Position numbers and translations under genes: made by a program. From positions 1,910,677 through 1,974,676 of the forward strand of contig CP091242.1 in assembly GCA_027627705.1 (NCBI GenBank): 64,000 bases of DNA, given 5' to 3'. The stretch comes from Hyphomonadaceae bacterium BL14. GTDB taxonomy: Bacteria; Pseudomonadota; Alphaproteobacteria; Caulobacterales; Maricaulaceae. Positions 7,601 to 15,915 of this stretch are shown in pieces. Within the stretch, counting starts at the first letter, position 1, and each line of letters begins with the position of its first letter. The notes beneath the pieces were generated by a model. It saw only the letters and a program-made list of their open reading frames with translations, did not search any database and was not told where the DNA came from.

Positions 7601-9550
7601 CTACTTCCCCGCCCGCCTCTCGGGCTGCGGCGTGTAATCGATGCGCCGCGTCTCGCGAATGCGCGCGCCCGAGGCGTCGCCTTCCACCAGCTCATAGCCC
7701 AGCAGTGCAAACACGCGGCCGCGCAGGAAGATCGGGCGGGCGTCGCCATACCAGTCGACGCAGGACGCCTGACAGCCATCATCCACGCCCGCCGGCGCCT
7801 CGGATTCCAGCCGTCCATAATCTGACAGCCGGCGCGCATCCCGGCGCAGGAACAGCATGTCCGCACCGGCTGCCCTGGCACCGCGATTGATGACGGGCAG
7901 GCCCAGCAGGCCATCCGCGCCATCCCGGCTGGCGGTGTCGGGATTGTAGAAGAAGGCGTGGCTGCGCGATTCCGCCTCGCGGGCACCGCGCTCGACATAC
8001 CGGTCGATGATGGAGGGCTGTGCGTCAGTCAGATCGACGGTGAGGAAGACCGCTGCATCCCGGCCGCCGACCACGACGGCGTCGCGGCCCACCGGCTCGA
8101 TCCGGTCGATGCCTTCAGGCACGGCAAACTCCACCGGCTCACCGCCCTCCACCGGCACGATGACCAGGGAATAATCACTTTTCCCATCCCGCCAGCGGCT
8201 GAGGGCGTAGAGCAGCCGGTCGCCGACAAACCGGTTGCGGTCGAGATAGGCGTATTCGTCGCCCGGCAGGAACTGATAGTCGGAGGCGGGTGCCGCCCCG
8301 CCGCCATCGCCAAACCGCGAGAGGGGCAGCCGCAGAAGGGCGGGGCGTCCGCGCGTCAGGTCCGCGTTCCACATTGCATCGCCATAGCCCTCGTCGGCGA
8401 CTAGCACATCAATCCGGCTCTGGGCCGTATTGGCGTTGAACGAGAACTGATCGAGCGGCTCGCCTTTCACCTCGACGGCGCTGGGCGGCCCCGCCTCCAA
8501 CGGGATGCGGACGAGGAAGCTGAGGCTGTCATCCTCCACCCTGCGGTAAGTGTTCAGCCAGACATAGACAGAGTCCCCTGACACAAAGAAGGTGCGCGCC
8601 TCCGGCCCCAGCACCACTGTGGCCTTGCAGCGCAGTTCCGGCTCGGCCAGATCGCACTGGGTCACGGTGTGCATGGCTTCAACGTATTCTGCACTCTGGG
8701 CACGCAGCGGGGCGGGGATGAAGACGTTGCTGGCGCTGGCGATGCGCTCAAATTGCGGTCCCTCGCGGTCGGGCGTCCAGCGGCTCAGGCCCGGCATGTC
8801 GTCGAGCACATCGCGTGAATTCCACTGGAACGACAGCGGCGCGTAGAGGATGAGCCGGTCGCCGATAAGGCGCGAGGCGTAATTGCGATCGGAATAATAA
8901 TCGTCCGATCTGAGATGATGGGAATCGATGAAGGACAGCGTCCCGTCCGCAGCCAGACGGAAGCGGTTGATCTCGGTTCCGCCGCGCCGGTAGCTGTAGC
9001 CGATGACGACAATGAGATCGCCGGACACCAGCATTTCGTCATACCAGTCCCAGCGCGCGCTGGCGCCGGGCGGGTAGGCGTCGATGGCGTCCACGGCGCG
9101 CAGATCCCCGTCTGCCGTTGACACGGTGAACAGCCGCCCGCGCCGCAAGATCACCAGATAATCCCCGCTGACCTTGACGATCCCGCCCTCGTCCACCCCG
9201 GCGACCTGCACATTGGTGATGGAATCGTTCTCCGTCGAAACTGAGGCGCTCACCGTGACGCTCTCCTGCGGCGCGGCGGAGGGCCCCGGGGCGGACGGGG
9301 CAGCCCCCGGCGGTGCCGGAGCTGACGGCGGTGGAGGCGGGGCGGGCGGCGGCGGGACGCGCGCGGCGACCATGAGATCGCCGCCGGGCGCCAGAAACTC
9401 CCGCAGCTCCTCGTCTGTGCTGAAGCCAGGCAGGCTCGCCGTATCGGACCGCTGGACGGTCGCGCAGCCGGCAGCGCCAAGGCTGACAAGCGACGCAGCG
9501 ACGGCCCCGATCAGGCCGCGCCGCGCGAGATGAAATCCAGATCCGGCCAT
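7601..9550 (-). CDS. Exported beta-propeller lipoprotein
   Basis: A 649-residue predicted lipoprotein. The N terminus has paired arginines (LARRGLIGA), a hydrophobic stretch and a lipobox LGAAGC, so it may use the Tat or Sec route and be lipid-anchored. A proline/alanine-rich linker follows (roughly residues 68-95). The rest resembles the bacterial/archaeal beta-propeller family PF09826, whose signature is seen as TNVQVAGVDEGGIVK, then repeated blades with VSGD, IGDRLILY and VGDRLLYA. Function of this family is unknown. The ATG at 9550 is chosen because it gives a proper signal peptide; the open frame extends much further without homologous-looking sequence. Confidence 0.82.
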   Translation of the reverse strand: MAGSGFHLARRGLIGAVAASLVSLGAAGCATVQRSDTASLPGFSTDEELREFLAPGGDLMVAARVPPPPAPPPPPSAPAPPGAAPSAPGPSAAPQESVTVSASVSTENDSITNVQVAGVDEGGIVKVSGDYLVILRRGRLFTVSTADGDLRAVDAIDAYPPGASARWDWYDEMLVSGDLIVVIGYSYRRGGTEINRFRLAADGTLSFIDSHHLRSDDYYSDRNYASRLIGDRLILYAPLSFQWNSRDVLDDMPGLSRWTPDREGPQFERIASASNVFIPAPLRAQSAEYVEAMHTVTQCDLAEPELRCKATVVLGPEARTFFVSGDSVYVWLNTYRRVEDDSLSFLVRIPLEAGPPSAVEVKGEPLDQFSFNANTAQSRIDVLVADEGYGDAMWNADLTRGRPALLRLPLSRFGDGGGAAPASDYQFLPGDEYAYLDRNRFVGDRLLYALSRWRDGKSDYSLVIVPVEGGEPVEFAVPEGIDRIEPVGRDAVVVGGRDAAVFLTVDLTDAQPSIIDRYVERGAREAESRSHAFFYNPDTASRDGADGLLGLPVINRGARAAGADMLFLRRDARRLSDYGRLESEAPAGVDDGCQASCVDWYGDARPIFLRGRVFALLGYELVEGDASGARIRETRRIDYTPQPERRAGK

Positions 9551-9660
9551 GCTCCGCACTCCGCTGCCACCACGCGCAGACTGGAGCAGCGCAGCAGACG
9601 TTCGGCAAGCAGAATTCCGGCAACGCATGACCGCCTCGCAACAAATCAACACCGGCAGCT

Positions 9661-10515
9661 TCACCGCCTCCGGTATGCCCGCCACACCCCGTCCGCGCCG
9701 CGGATCATCAACCCGTCCGGGTCCGTCGCCAGATCCAGCAGCGCCGCCGTCTGAGCGTCGGTCACGCCATCGTGGCGAGCCGGGCGGAAGCGCATCTGGA
9801 AAACGCTCAGCACCGTGCGGGTCTGCTCGTCCCACGCGCCGGTTTCCTGAATCGGGTAGCCGTGCCGGCGCAGGCGCGCCTGATGCCAGGCCGCGTCGGG
9901 AAGCGCCTCCTGATACTGCGCGGTCAGCGCCTCCAGTCTCGTTTCGTCCGGCCACGGAATGAGCCCGGCCCAGGCCAGGCGCCGCCACGGAAACAACGGC
10001 CCGGGATCAGACTTGCGTCCCGGCGAAACCTCCGCATGGCCCAGAATGCGGTGGGGGAGAATCTCGTTGCGCGCCGCGATGTCGGCGATTAGCCAGGCGG
10101 CGGCCGCGATCTGCGCCTCGTCATAGGGCTCCCAGTCGTCCGGCGCGCCCCAGTCATAGCCGCGATTGACGATCTCGATCCCGATAGAGGCGGTGTTGAG
10201 ATAGGTCTCGCCGCGCCAGCTGGAGACGCCGGCATGGCGCGCGCGCCGATGCTCGGGCACCAGCCGGTGAATGCGCGCGGGGTCGCGGTCGATGAGATAG
10301 TGGCTGGAGACCCCGGTCCGGGAGAGCAGGCGCAGGGACTCGTCGAAATCCACCGCCGTGTAATGCACGATGATATAGCGCACCCGGCTGTCATGCGCCT
10401 CGCTGGCATGGCGCGTGTCGATCAGGGAGCCGCTTGCGCACGCGCCAAGCAGCCCCGTTGCGGCGAGCGCCATGAGCCGGACGGCCGCCCGGCAGGCAAT
10501 GCAGAATCCGGTCAT
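9661..10515 (-). CDS. N-acetylmuramoyl-L-alanine amidase, AmiD-like lipoprotein
   Basis: A zinc amidase that cuts the bond between MurNAc and the stem peptide. The predicted lipoprotein signal ends in LLGAC. The amidase_2 domain follows: VRYIIVHYTAVDF (first zinc His), SSHYLIDRDG-like core, GIEIVNRG, and LGHAEVSPGRKSDPGP with the second His and the Asp ligand. A C-terminal peptidoglycan-binding-like domain has QARLRRHGYPI and RTVLSVFQMRFRP. ATG 10515 is preferred over 10548 because it gives a compact signal peptide and AAAGG upstream; both are in frame. It likely acts at the outer membrane in wall recycling. Confidence 0.9.
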   Translation of the reverse strand: MTGFCIACRAAVRLMALAATGLLGACASGSLIDTRHASEAHDSRVRYIIVHYTAVDFDESLRLLSRTGVSSHYLIDRDPARIHRLVPEHRRARHAGVSSWRGETYLNTASIGIEIVNRGYDWGAPDDWEPYDEAQIAAAAWLIADIAARNEILPHRILGHAEVSPGRKSDPGPLFPWRRLAWAGLIPWPDETRLEALTAQYQEALPDAAWHQARLRRHGYPIQETGAWDEQTRTVLSVFQMRFRPARHDGVTDAQTAALLDLATDPDGLMIRGADGVWRAYRRR

Positions 10516-10594
10516 GGCGGCCTTTGCGGGGCGGACGGGCATCATCACACGCCAAGCCTGCCCGCGCGCGCTACGCCTTACAAGAGCGCGGGCC

Positions 10595-11980
10595 TCAGCG
10601 CCGCTCCACGCCCGGCATGGTCCATTCGCCCGAGAGCGCCGGATCGCGGGGCACGTACAGGCGTGCCGTCAGGGCGAAAGGTGCGTCCGGCGGGGCTGGC
10701 AGCCAGTTGGATTCCGGCGAGGCCCCGGGCGGTTCGGTGGAAATCCTTATGGTCAGCCCACCGTCGGAATCGTAAGTCAGATCGTCCCGGTCCCCGAGCG
10801 CATGGCGCCCGGCGGCACCCTCGGGCAGAAAACCGTCGGCGTCATAAAGGGTGATCGACCAGAACGCGTCCGCCGGCGGCAGGGCCCCGGGCTCGAAACG
10901 CAGAATATAGGTGTGACTGCTGTGGAGTGGCTGGCCGTCGCGATCGACCGATGCGTTGGGATAAATCGCATCCGCCGCCAGATTGGCACCCAGCCCGATA
11001 TGCGCCACGCCCGCGCGCAGGGCGTAATTGGTCGCGTAATCGCCCAGCCCTTCGGTCAGCGTGCGCCAGCCCTCCGGTCCGGGCGGCTGGCGGTCGGCCT
11101 CGGCCAGCCGTGTGCGCGCCACCGCCACCCCGCGCCCTATCACCCGGCGCGCCAACAGGCCGTACCCGCTCCGGTCCAGCGTACCGGTCTCCCGATCAAC
11201 CCCCAGCGCGGCGAGGCGTGCACGCATCTGCGCATCGTCCGCGCGGGCCGGGTTCTGTGCCATCAGCGCGGACAGACGGGCAAAGAATGCGTCCGGCGCC
11301 AGCGCCTCCACGGCATCGGGCGGGCGCAGGCCGGTGTCGCCTATCCGCGCCGGGGCCGAGGGCGTAGGCGCGGCTAGCGATATGCCATCCTGCAGGGCAT
11401 GGACGGGGGCGAAGTCTTCGCCCGGCGCGATCTCAATGCGCCCGATCACCCAGGCCATGGGCGTCGAGACGCGCACATGCACGGCACCCGGCAGGGCCGG
11501 CCCGTCCCAGTCCGGCCCGGTAATGAAGGCCAGCCCCGGCCCGGACCCCGCCGTACGCGAACCCGGCGCGCCGGCCACATCGGTCCAGGCGTCCAGCACC
11601 TGGAGCAGCCAGTAGCGCTCCCCCATGTCCGGCCAGCGCAGCACGGCAGGCCCGTCAGACAGATCGAGCCAGGCGATGGAATAGAGCGTGTCGAGATTGG
11701 GCCGCACCACCGTATCATCCCCGGCCTGGGGCAGGTCACGACGGTGATGCAGCGTGTTGACGCCGCCCGGTTCGCCGTCAGCCTCGACCCGCGCCAGCAT
11801 CACCGCGCGCGTCTCCTCCATCAGCACCAGAGGATAGCCAAACACATAAGCCTCGCCCGCGGTCTGACCGAGATCACGCAGGGACAGGCCGTCCGGATTG
11901 CGGGTCAGCGCAAACCAGCCCGCCGCGGCGGCGGCGATGAGGGTGATGAGGGTGAAAAGCGCAGGGCCAAGATATCGCAT
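10595..11980 (-). CDS. DUF1254/DUF1214 family protein
   Basis: A 461-residue protein with one N-terminal hydrophobic segment (residues about 7-27), so it is exported or membrane-anchored. The N-terminal half has DUF1254 features (GEAYVFGYPLVLMEETR, VVRPNLDTLYSIAWLDLS). The C-terminal half has DUF1214 features (NYALRAGVAHIGLGAN, FWSITLYDADGFL, and ESNWLPAP near the end). The family is widespread but has no established biochemical role. The start at 11980 gives the signal segment; the frame stays open upstream over the ABC permease gene and that part is not real. Confidence 0.85.
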   Translation of the reverse strand: MRYLGPALFTLITLIAAAAAGWFALTRNPDGLSLRDLGQTAGEAYVFGYPLVLMEETRAVMLARVEADGEPGGVNTLHHRRDLPQAGDDTVVRPNLDTLYSIAWLDLSDGPAVLRWPDMGERYWLLQVLDAWTDVAGAPGSRTAGSGPGLAFITGPDWDGPALPGAVHVRVSTPMAWVIGRIEIAPGEDFAPVHALQDGISLAAPTPSAPARIGDTGLRPPDAVEALAPDAFFARLSALMAQNPARADDAQMRARLAALGVDRETGTLDRSGYGLLARRVIGRGVAVARTRLAEADRQPPGPEGWRTLTEGLGDYATNYALRAGVAHIGLGANLAADAIYPNASVDRDGQPLHSSHTYILRFEPGALPPADAFWSITLYDADGFLPEGAAGRHALGDRDDLTYDSDGGLTIRISTEPPGASPESNWLPAPPDAPFALTARLYVPRDPALSGEWTMPGVERR

Positions 11981-12051
11981 CGCCACACCATCGCCTGTCA
12001 GGCGGGCGCGGCGCAAGCATTGAGGCGGGCCCGGTGCGCCCCCGCACCACC

Positions 12052-12885
12052 CTAGCGCTCCTTGCGGTAGAGCCACATGGTGATCGGACCGAACACCGCC
12101 GCGATCAGGCCCGGTGCCAGCAGGGCCAGCAGGACGGCGCGCAGGTCCGGCGTTCCGGCCATGACATCGCGAATCGCCGTGACCAGCAGGGTGACCGGAT
12201 TCACCGCCACCACCGACTGAAGCCAGCCGGGCATGGTGGCCGGATCGACATAGATGTTGGACGCAAAGGTCAACGGCATCAGCACCAGCCAGGCCAGCGT
12301 CATCACCGTCGACGGCGTGCGCACCGACAGGGCGAGCGCGGTGAATATCCAGCCAAAGCCCAGCGCGAACGCATTGAGCAGCAACAGGGCCGGGATCACT
12401 GCGATGAAGCCGCCTTCGGGCCGGTAGCCCATCAGCGTGCCGATGATGAAGACGATCACGCCCGAGGCGGTGAAACGGAACACGTCGGCCAGCATCGCCC
12501 CGGCGATCGGCCCCGGCGACCATACCGGCAGCGAGCGGAAGCGGTCGAACACGCCTTTGGAAATGTCGGTATTGAGCGTGAACCCGGTATAGACCGAGGT
12601 GAACACAATCGTCTGCACCAGAATGCCCGGCAACAGGAATTGCAGATAGGCGTCGGTGGACCCCGCCAGCGCGCCGCCGAACAGATAGGTGAACATCACC
12701 GTGAACATGATGGGGGTCACCACCACGTCGAACAGCTGTTCGGGCATGTGCTTGATCTTCAAAAGCGCCCGCCAGGCATAGGTCAGGCTGACCGACACCG
12801 CATGGGGCGGGCTGGCGGCCATGGCCGGGGCGGAGAGCACCGCGTCCTGCGCGGTGCGCTCCAGGGGCTTTGTCACATCGCTCAT
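12052..12885 (-). CDS. ABC-2 type transporter permease, DrrB-like
   Basis: A 277-residue permease with about six hydrophobic helices and the ABC-2 membrane-domain pattern, including TLNTDISKGVFDRFRSLP after the second helix and SNIYVDPATMPGWLQ near the end, both typical of daunorubicin-resistance type DrrB proteins. It pairs with the ATPase just upstream, overlapping by ATGA. Such exporters move drugs or lipids; the substrate here is not known. Confidence 0.9.
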   Translation of the reverse strand: MSDVTKPLERTAQDAVLSAPAMAASPPHAVSVSLTYAWRALLKIKHMPEQLFDVVVTPIMFTVMFTYLFGGALAGSTDAYLQFLLPGILVQTIVFTSVYTGFTLNTDISKGVFDRFRSLPVWSPGPIAGAMLADVFRFTASGVIVFIIGTLMGYRPEGGFIAVIPALLLLNAFALGFGWIFTALALSVRTPSTVMTLAWLVLMPLTFASNIYVDPATMPGWLQSVVAVNPVTLLVTAIRDVMAGTPDLRAVLLALLAPGLIAAVFGPITMWLYRKER

Positions 12886-13868
12886 GGCGCGGCCTTCAGG
12901 TCTGGACCGGTTTCCGGCCCGTCCTCCGCCTCCGGCGGGCGTCCGGTGAGGGCGAAGAAGACTTCATCCAGGCTCGGCTGGCTGAGGCTGTAGCCTGACA
13001 GCGTGATCCCCGCCGCCGACAGGGCACTCAGGGCCGCCAGTCCCGCATCGGGATCAGACACGTCCACGCTCAGCGATGCGCCATTGCCGCCGGCGCGCAA
13101 CTCGCCGTGCAGAATGCCGGCCAGCAGGCGGGAGGCGTCCTCGCGCCGGTCCGAACGGGTCAGGCTGATCTGCAATACGCCCCCGCCGACAGTCGCTTTC
13201 AACTCGGCGCTGGTTCCGCGCGCAATGATGCGGCCATGATCGACCACGGCGATCTCCCCGGCCAGCTGGTCAGCCTCTTCGAGGTATTGCGTGGTCAGGA
13301 GGATGGTCGTGCCGCTGGCGGCCAGGCCGCGCACGATGTCCCAGACCTGATTGCGCGAGCGCGGATCGAGCCCGGTGGTCGGCTCGTCAAGGAAGAGCAG
13401 CTCGGGCCGGCGGACCAGGCTGGACGCGATATCGAGCTTGCGCCGCATGCCGCCGGAATAATCCTTTGCCTGCTTGCCCGCAGCGTCAGCGAGATCAAAC
13501 GCGCCCAGCAGGTCCATGGCCCGGCCCCTGGCGTCAGCACCTTTCAGACCGGACAGGCGCGCGAGCAGCAAGAGGTTCTCATACCCGGTCAGGTCTTCAT
13601 CCACCGAGGCGAACTGGCCCGTCAGGCTGATCTTGCGGCGCACCTCGCGCGGCTCGCGCTCGATATCATGGCCCAGCACCAGCGCGCTGCCGCCGGAGGG
13701 CCGCAGCAGCGTCGCCAGCATGCGCACCAGCGTGGTCTTGCCCGCGCCATTGGGGCCGAGCACGGCGAAAATCTCGCCGCGGCGGACCTCGAGATCGATG
13801 CCGTCCACAGCACGCTTCTCGCCAAAACGGCGCGACAGGGCACGGGTTTCAATCGCATGGAGTGACAT
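12882..13868 (-). CDS. ABC transporter ATP-binding protein, DrrA-like
   Basis: A 328-residue ATPase. Walker A is GPNGAGKTT, the ABC signature is [12 protein letters not shown], Walker B is [16 protein letters not shown], and the switch region is TTQYLEEAD. The C-terminal extension ending [14 protein letters not shown] is characteristic of the DrrA subfamily of drug-resistance exporters. It is the first gene of a two-gene operon with the permease and is divergent from ppk2 across 143 bases. No regulator or resistance gene is adjacent to hint at the substrate. Confidence 0.93.
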   Translation of the reverse strand: MSLHAIETRALSRRFGEKRAVDGIDLEVRRGEIFAVLGPNGAGKTTLVRMLATLLRPSGGSALVLGHDIEREPREVRRKISLTGQFASVDEDLTGYENLLLLARLSGLKGADARGRAMDLLGAFDLADAAGKQAKDYSGGMRRKLDIASSLVRRPELLFLDEPTTGLDPRSRNQVWDIVRGLAASGTTILLTTQYLEEADQLAGEIAVVDHGRIIARGTSAELKATVGGGVLQISLTRSDRREDASRLLAGILHGELRAGGNGASLSVDVSDPDAGLAALSALSAAGITLSGYSLSQPSLDEVFFALTGRPPEAEDGPETGPDLKAAP

Positions 13869-14011
13869 GGCGGGCTCGTCCGCTGGGGCCGGAGCACGCT
13901 TGTTTAGCCCAACCTACGCGCCGCACAAGGCAACATGATATGACGGTTTGGAAAGGCGGCGCAGTGCCCCGGCCTCGACTTGAGGCGCACACAGGCGCAG
14001 TGTGACCGGCG

Positions 14012-14767
14012 ATGGACAAGACATTCTACAAAAGCGAGCTGACCCGGCTCCAGATCGGACTCGTGGCGCTGCAACGCCATCTGATCGCCACCGAGGCGCG
14101 CCTTCTGATCATTCTGGAGGGGCGCGACTCGGCGGGCAAGGACGGGGTGATCAAGCGCATCGTCCAGCATCAATCGCCGCGCGACACCCGTGTGGTGGCG
14201 CTGGGCAAGCCCACCGAGCGCGACCGGTCGAGCTGGTATTTCCAGCGCTGGACCGAGCATTTGCCGGCGGGCGGCGAAACCGTGCTGTTCAACCGCTCCT
14301 GGTACAACCGTGCCGGCGTTGAGCCGGTGATGGGATTCTGCACTCCCGCCCAGCACAAGGCCTTCCTGCAAAATGTCGGGCCGTTCGAGCAGATTCTGGT
14401 CAATGACGGGCTGGTGCTCCTGAAATACTATCTCGACCTGTCGCGCGCCGAGCAGGCGCAGCGGCTGGAGGACCGCTGGGTCAATCCGCTCAAATCGTGG
14501 AAAATCTCGCCTGTGGACGCCGTCGCCCTGAAGAAATTTGACGCCTATTCCAAGGCGCGCAACACCATGTTGGCCGTCACCGGCGACCCGGTCGCCTGGC
14601 GCGTGGTGAACGCCGATGACAAGCGCGCGGCGCGCCTGGCGATCATCCGCGACGTCCTCAAAAGCGCGCCCTGCCCGGACCTGCCCGAAGACTATGGCAC
14701 CCCGGACCCGGACGTGCTGCGCCACTGGTCACCCGATGACCGGCCGGACGATCATCTGCATCACTGA
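14012..14767 (+). CDS. ppk2: Polyphosphate kinase 2
   Basis: Transfers phosphate between polyphosphate and nucleotides. The 251-residue single-domain protein has the PPK2 Walker A-like motif EGRDSAGKDG near residues 36-45, the lid module with VALGKPTERDRSSWYFQRW, and the FNRSWYNRAGVEPVMGF segment with Walker B. It is a one-domain enzyme of the class I/II size; which nucleotide it favours cannot be told. The ribosome site is weak. The DUF2855 gene starts 29 bases downstream. Confidence 0.95.
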   Translation: MDKTFYKSELTRLQIGLVALQRHLIATEARLLIILEGRDSAGKDGVIKRIVQHQSPRDTRVVALGKPTERDRSSWYFQRWTEHLPAGGETVLFNRSWYNRAGVEPVMGFCTPAQHKAFLQNVGPFEQILVNDGLVLLKYYLDLSRAEQAQRLEDRWVNPLKSWKISPVDAVALKKFDAYSKARNTMLAVTGDPVAWRVVNADDKRAARLAIIRDVLKSAPCPDLPEDYGTPDPDVLRHWSPDDRPDDHLHH

Positions 14768-14796
14768 ATATCCTCACGCTGAAGGAGACGCGGGCC

Positions 14797-15882
14797 ATGG
14801 GCTGGGCGCTGAGCATTGATCAAGTCAACATCACGGACGCCGCCATTGTGGAGGCCGGGGCGCGCGCGCTTGAACACGGCGAAGCCCGCCTGGCCGTGCG
14901 CCGCTTTGCGCTGACCGCCAACAACATCACCTATGCAGCCTTCGGCCAGGCCATGGGCTATTGGCGCTTCTTCCCCGGCCCGGACGGGCGCGGGCGCCTG
15001 CCGGTGTGGGGCTTTGCGCAGGTGACCGAAAGCCGTGCACCAGGGCTGGACGTGGGCGAGCGCGTCTATGGCTATTTCCCCGCTGCCAGCGAGCTGGTGG
15101 TCACCCCCGGCAAGATCCGCCCCGACAGCTTCATCGATGCGGCAGACCACCGCTCCGCCCTGCCGGCTGTGTATAACCGCTATGTGCGCTGCGCCGCCGA
15201 CCCGGCCTATGACCCGCAGCGCGAGGCCGCACAAATGGTGCTGCAGCCCTTGTTTCTCACCTCCTTCCTGATCGACGCGCATTTGCGCGACACCGGCTTT
15301 GCCGGCGCGCAGCGCATCACCCTGACCAGCGCATCCAGCAAGACCGCCCTGGCGCTCGCCTTCCTTTTGGGACGCAGCCGGCCAGACGGCCTGCGCATCG
15401 AGGCGCTGACCGCGGCACGCAATGCGGCCTTTGTGGAGGCGTCGGGGCTGTATGACGACATCACCGATTACGACGGCATCGCCGCCATGGACCCCGCCCC
15501 TGCCCGGTTGATCGTTGATTTCGCCGGGGCGGCGGATGTGAACCGGGCGCTGCACGGGCGTTTCGGCGACAATCTGAAAGCCAATATCCGCGTCGGCGGT
15601 GCCCATTGGGATGACAGCGCGCCCGCATCTGATCTGCCCGGACCCAGACCCGCCTTTTTCTTCGCGCCCGACCATGCCCGCGACCGCATCGCCGAGTGGG
15701 GACCGGACGGATTCGCCAAACGCCAGGGCGAAGCCTGGTCGCAGTTTGTCGCCGCAGCCGATGACCTCCTGGCCTGGCGCAGCCTCACCGGCGGGGCGGA
15801 GGCTTTGGGTGCGTACCAGTCGCTGGTGCGCGGCCAGGTGCCCGCCAGCGAGGCGCTGGTGGTCGAGGTGGAAGAGCGCTGA
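14797..15882 (+). CDS. DUF2855 family protein
   Basis: A 361-residue protein recognised as DUF2855. Its plan resembles medium-chain dehydrogenase/reductase proteins: an N-terminal part with NNITYAAFGQAMGYWRFFP and VYGYFPAASELVV, and a central Rossmann-like stretch with TSASSKTALALAFLL. No catalytic zinc motif is seen. AAGGAG just upstream supports the ATG. Members are often annotated only as hypothetical, and the substrate is unknown. It sits between ppk2 and glnD in a same-strand run. Confidence 0.82.
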   Translation: MGWALSIDQVNITDAAIVEAGARALEHGEARLAVRRFALTANNITYAAFGQAMGYWRFFPGPDGRGRLPVWGFAQVTESRAPGLDVGERVYGYFPAASELVVTPGKIRPDSFIDAADHRSALPAVYNRYVRCAADPAYDPQREAAQMVLQPLFLTSFLIDAHLRDTGFAGAQRITLTSASSKTALALAFLLGRSRPDGLRIEALTAARNAAFVEASGLYDDITDYDGIAAMDPAPARLIVDFAGAADVNRALHGRFGDNLKANIRVGGAHWDDSAPASDLPGPRPAFFFAPDHARDRIAEWGPDGFAKRQGEAWSQFVAAADDLLAWRSLTGGAEALGAYQSLVRGQVPASEALVVEVEER

Positions 15883-15915
15883 CAGGACGGGGGGCGCTGG
15901 CGTAGAACAGGGCCC

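Noticed and set aside
7399..7998. 199-residue minus-strand frame across tRNA-Gly
   Set aside because: It overlaps the tRNA and the beta-propeller gene. Its end, GDEIRTHDPHLG, is the well-known false peptide read from tRNA sequence.
9551..9988. Upstream extension of the beta-propeller protein
   Set aside because: It overlaps the amidase gene in another frame, and the signal peptide begins at 9550.
10415..11377. 320-residue plus-strand frame
   Set aside because: It is antisense to the amidase and the DUF1254/DUF1214 genes, Arg/Pro-rich, and has no domain.
11981..12523. Upstream extension of the DUF1254/DUF1214 protein
   Set aside because: It overlaps the ABC permease gene in another frame; the hydrophobic N terminus begins at 11980.
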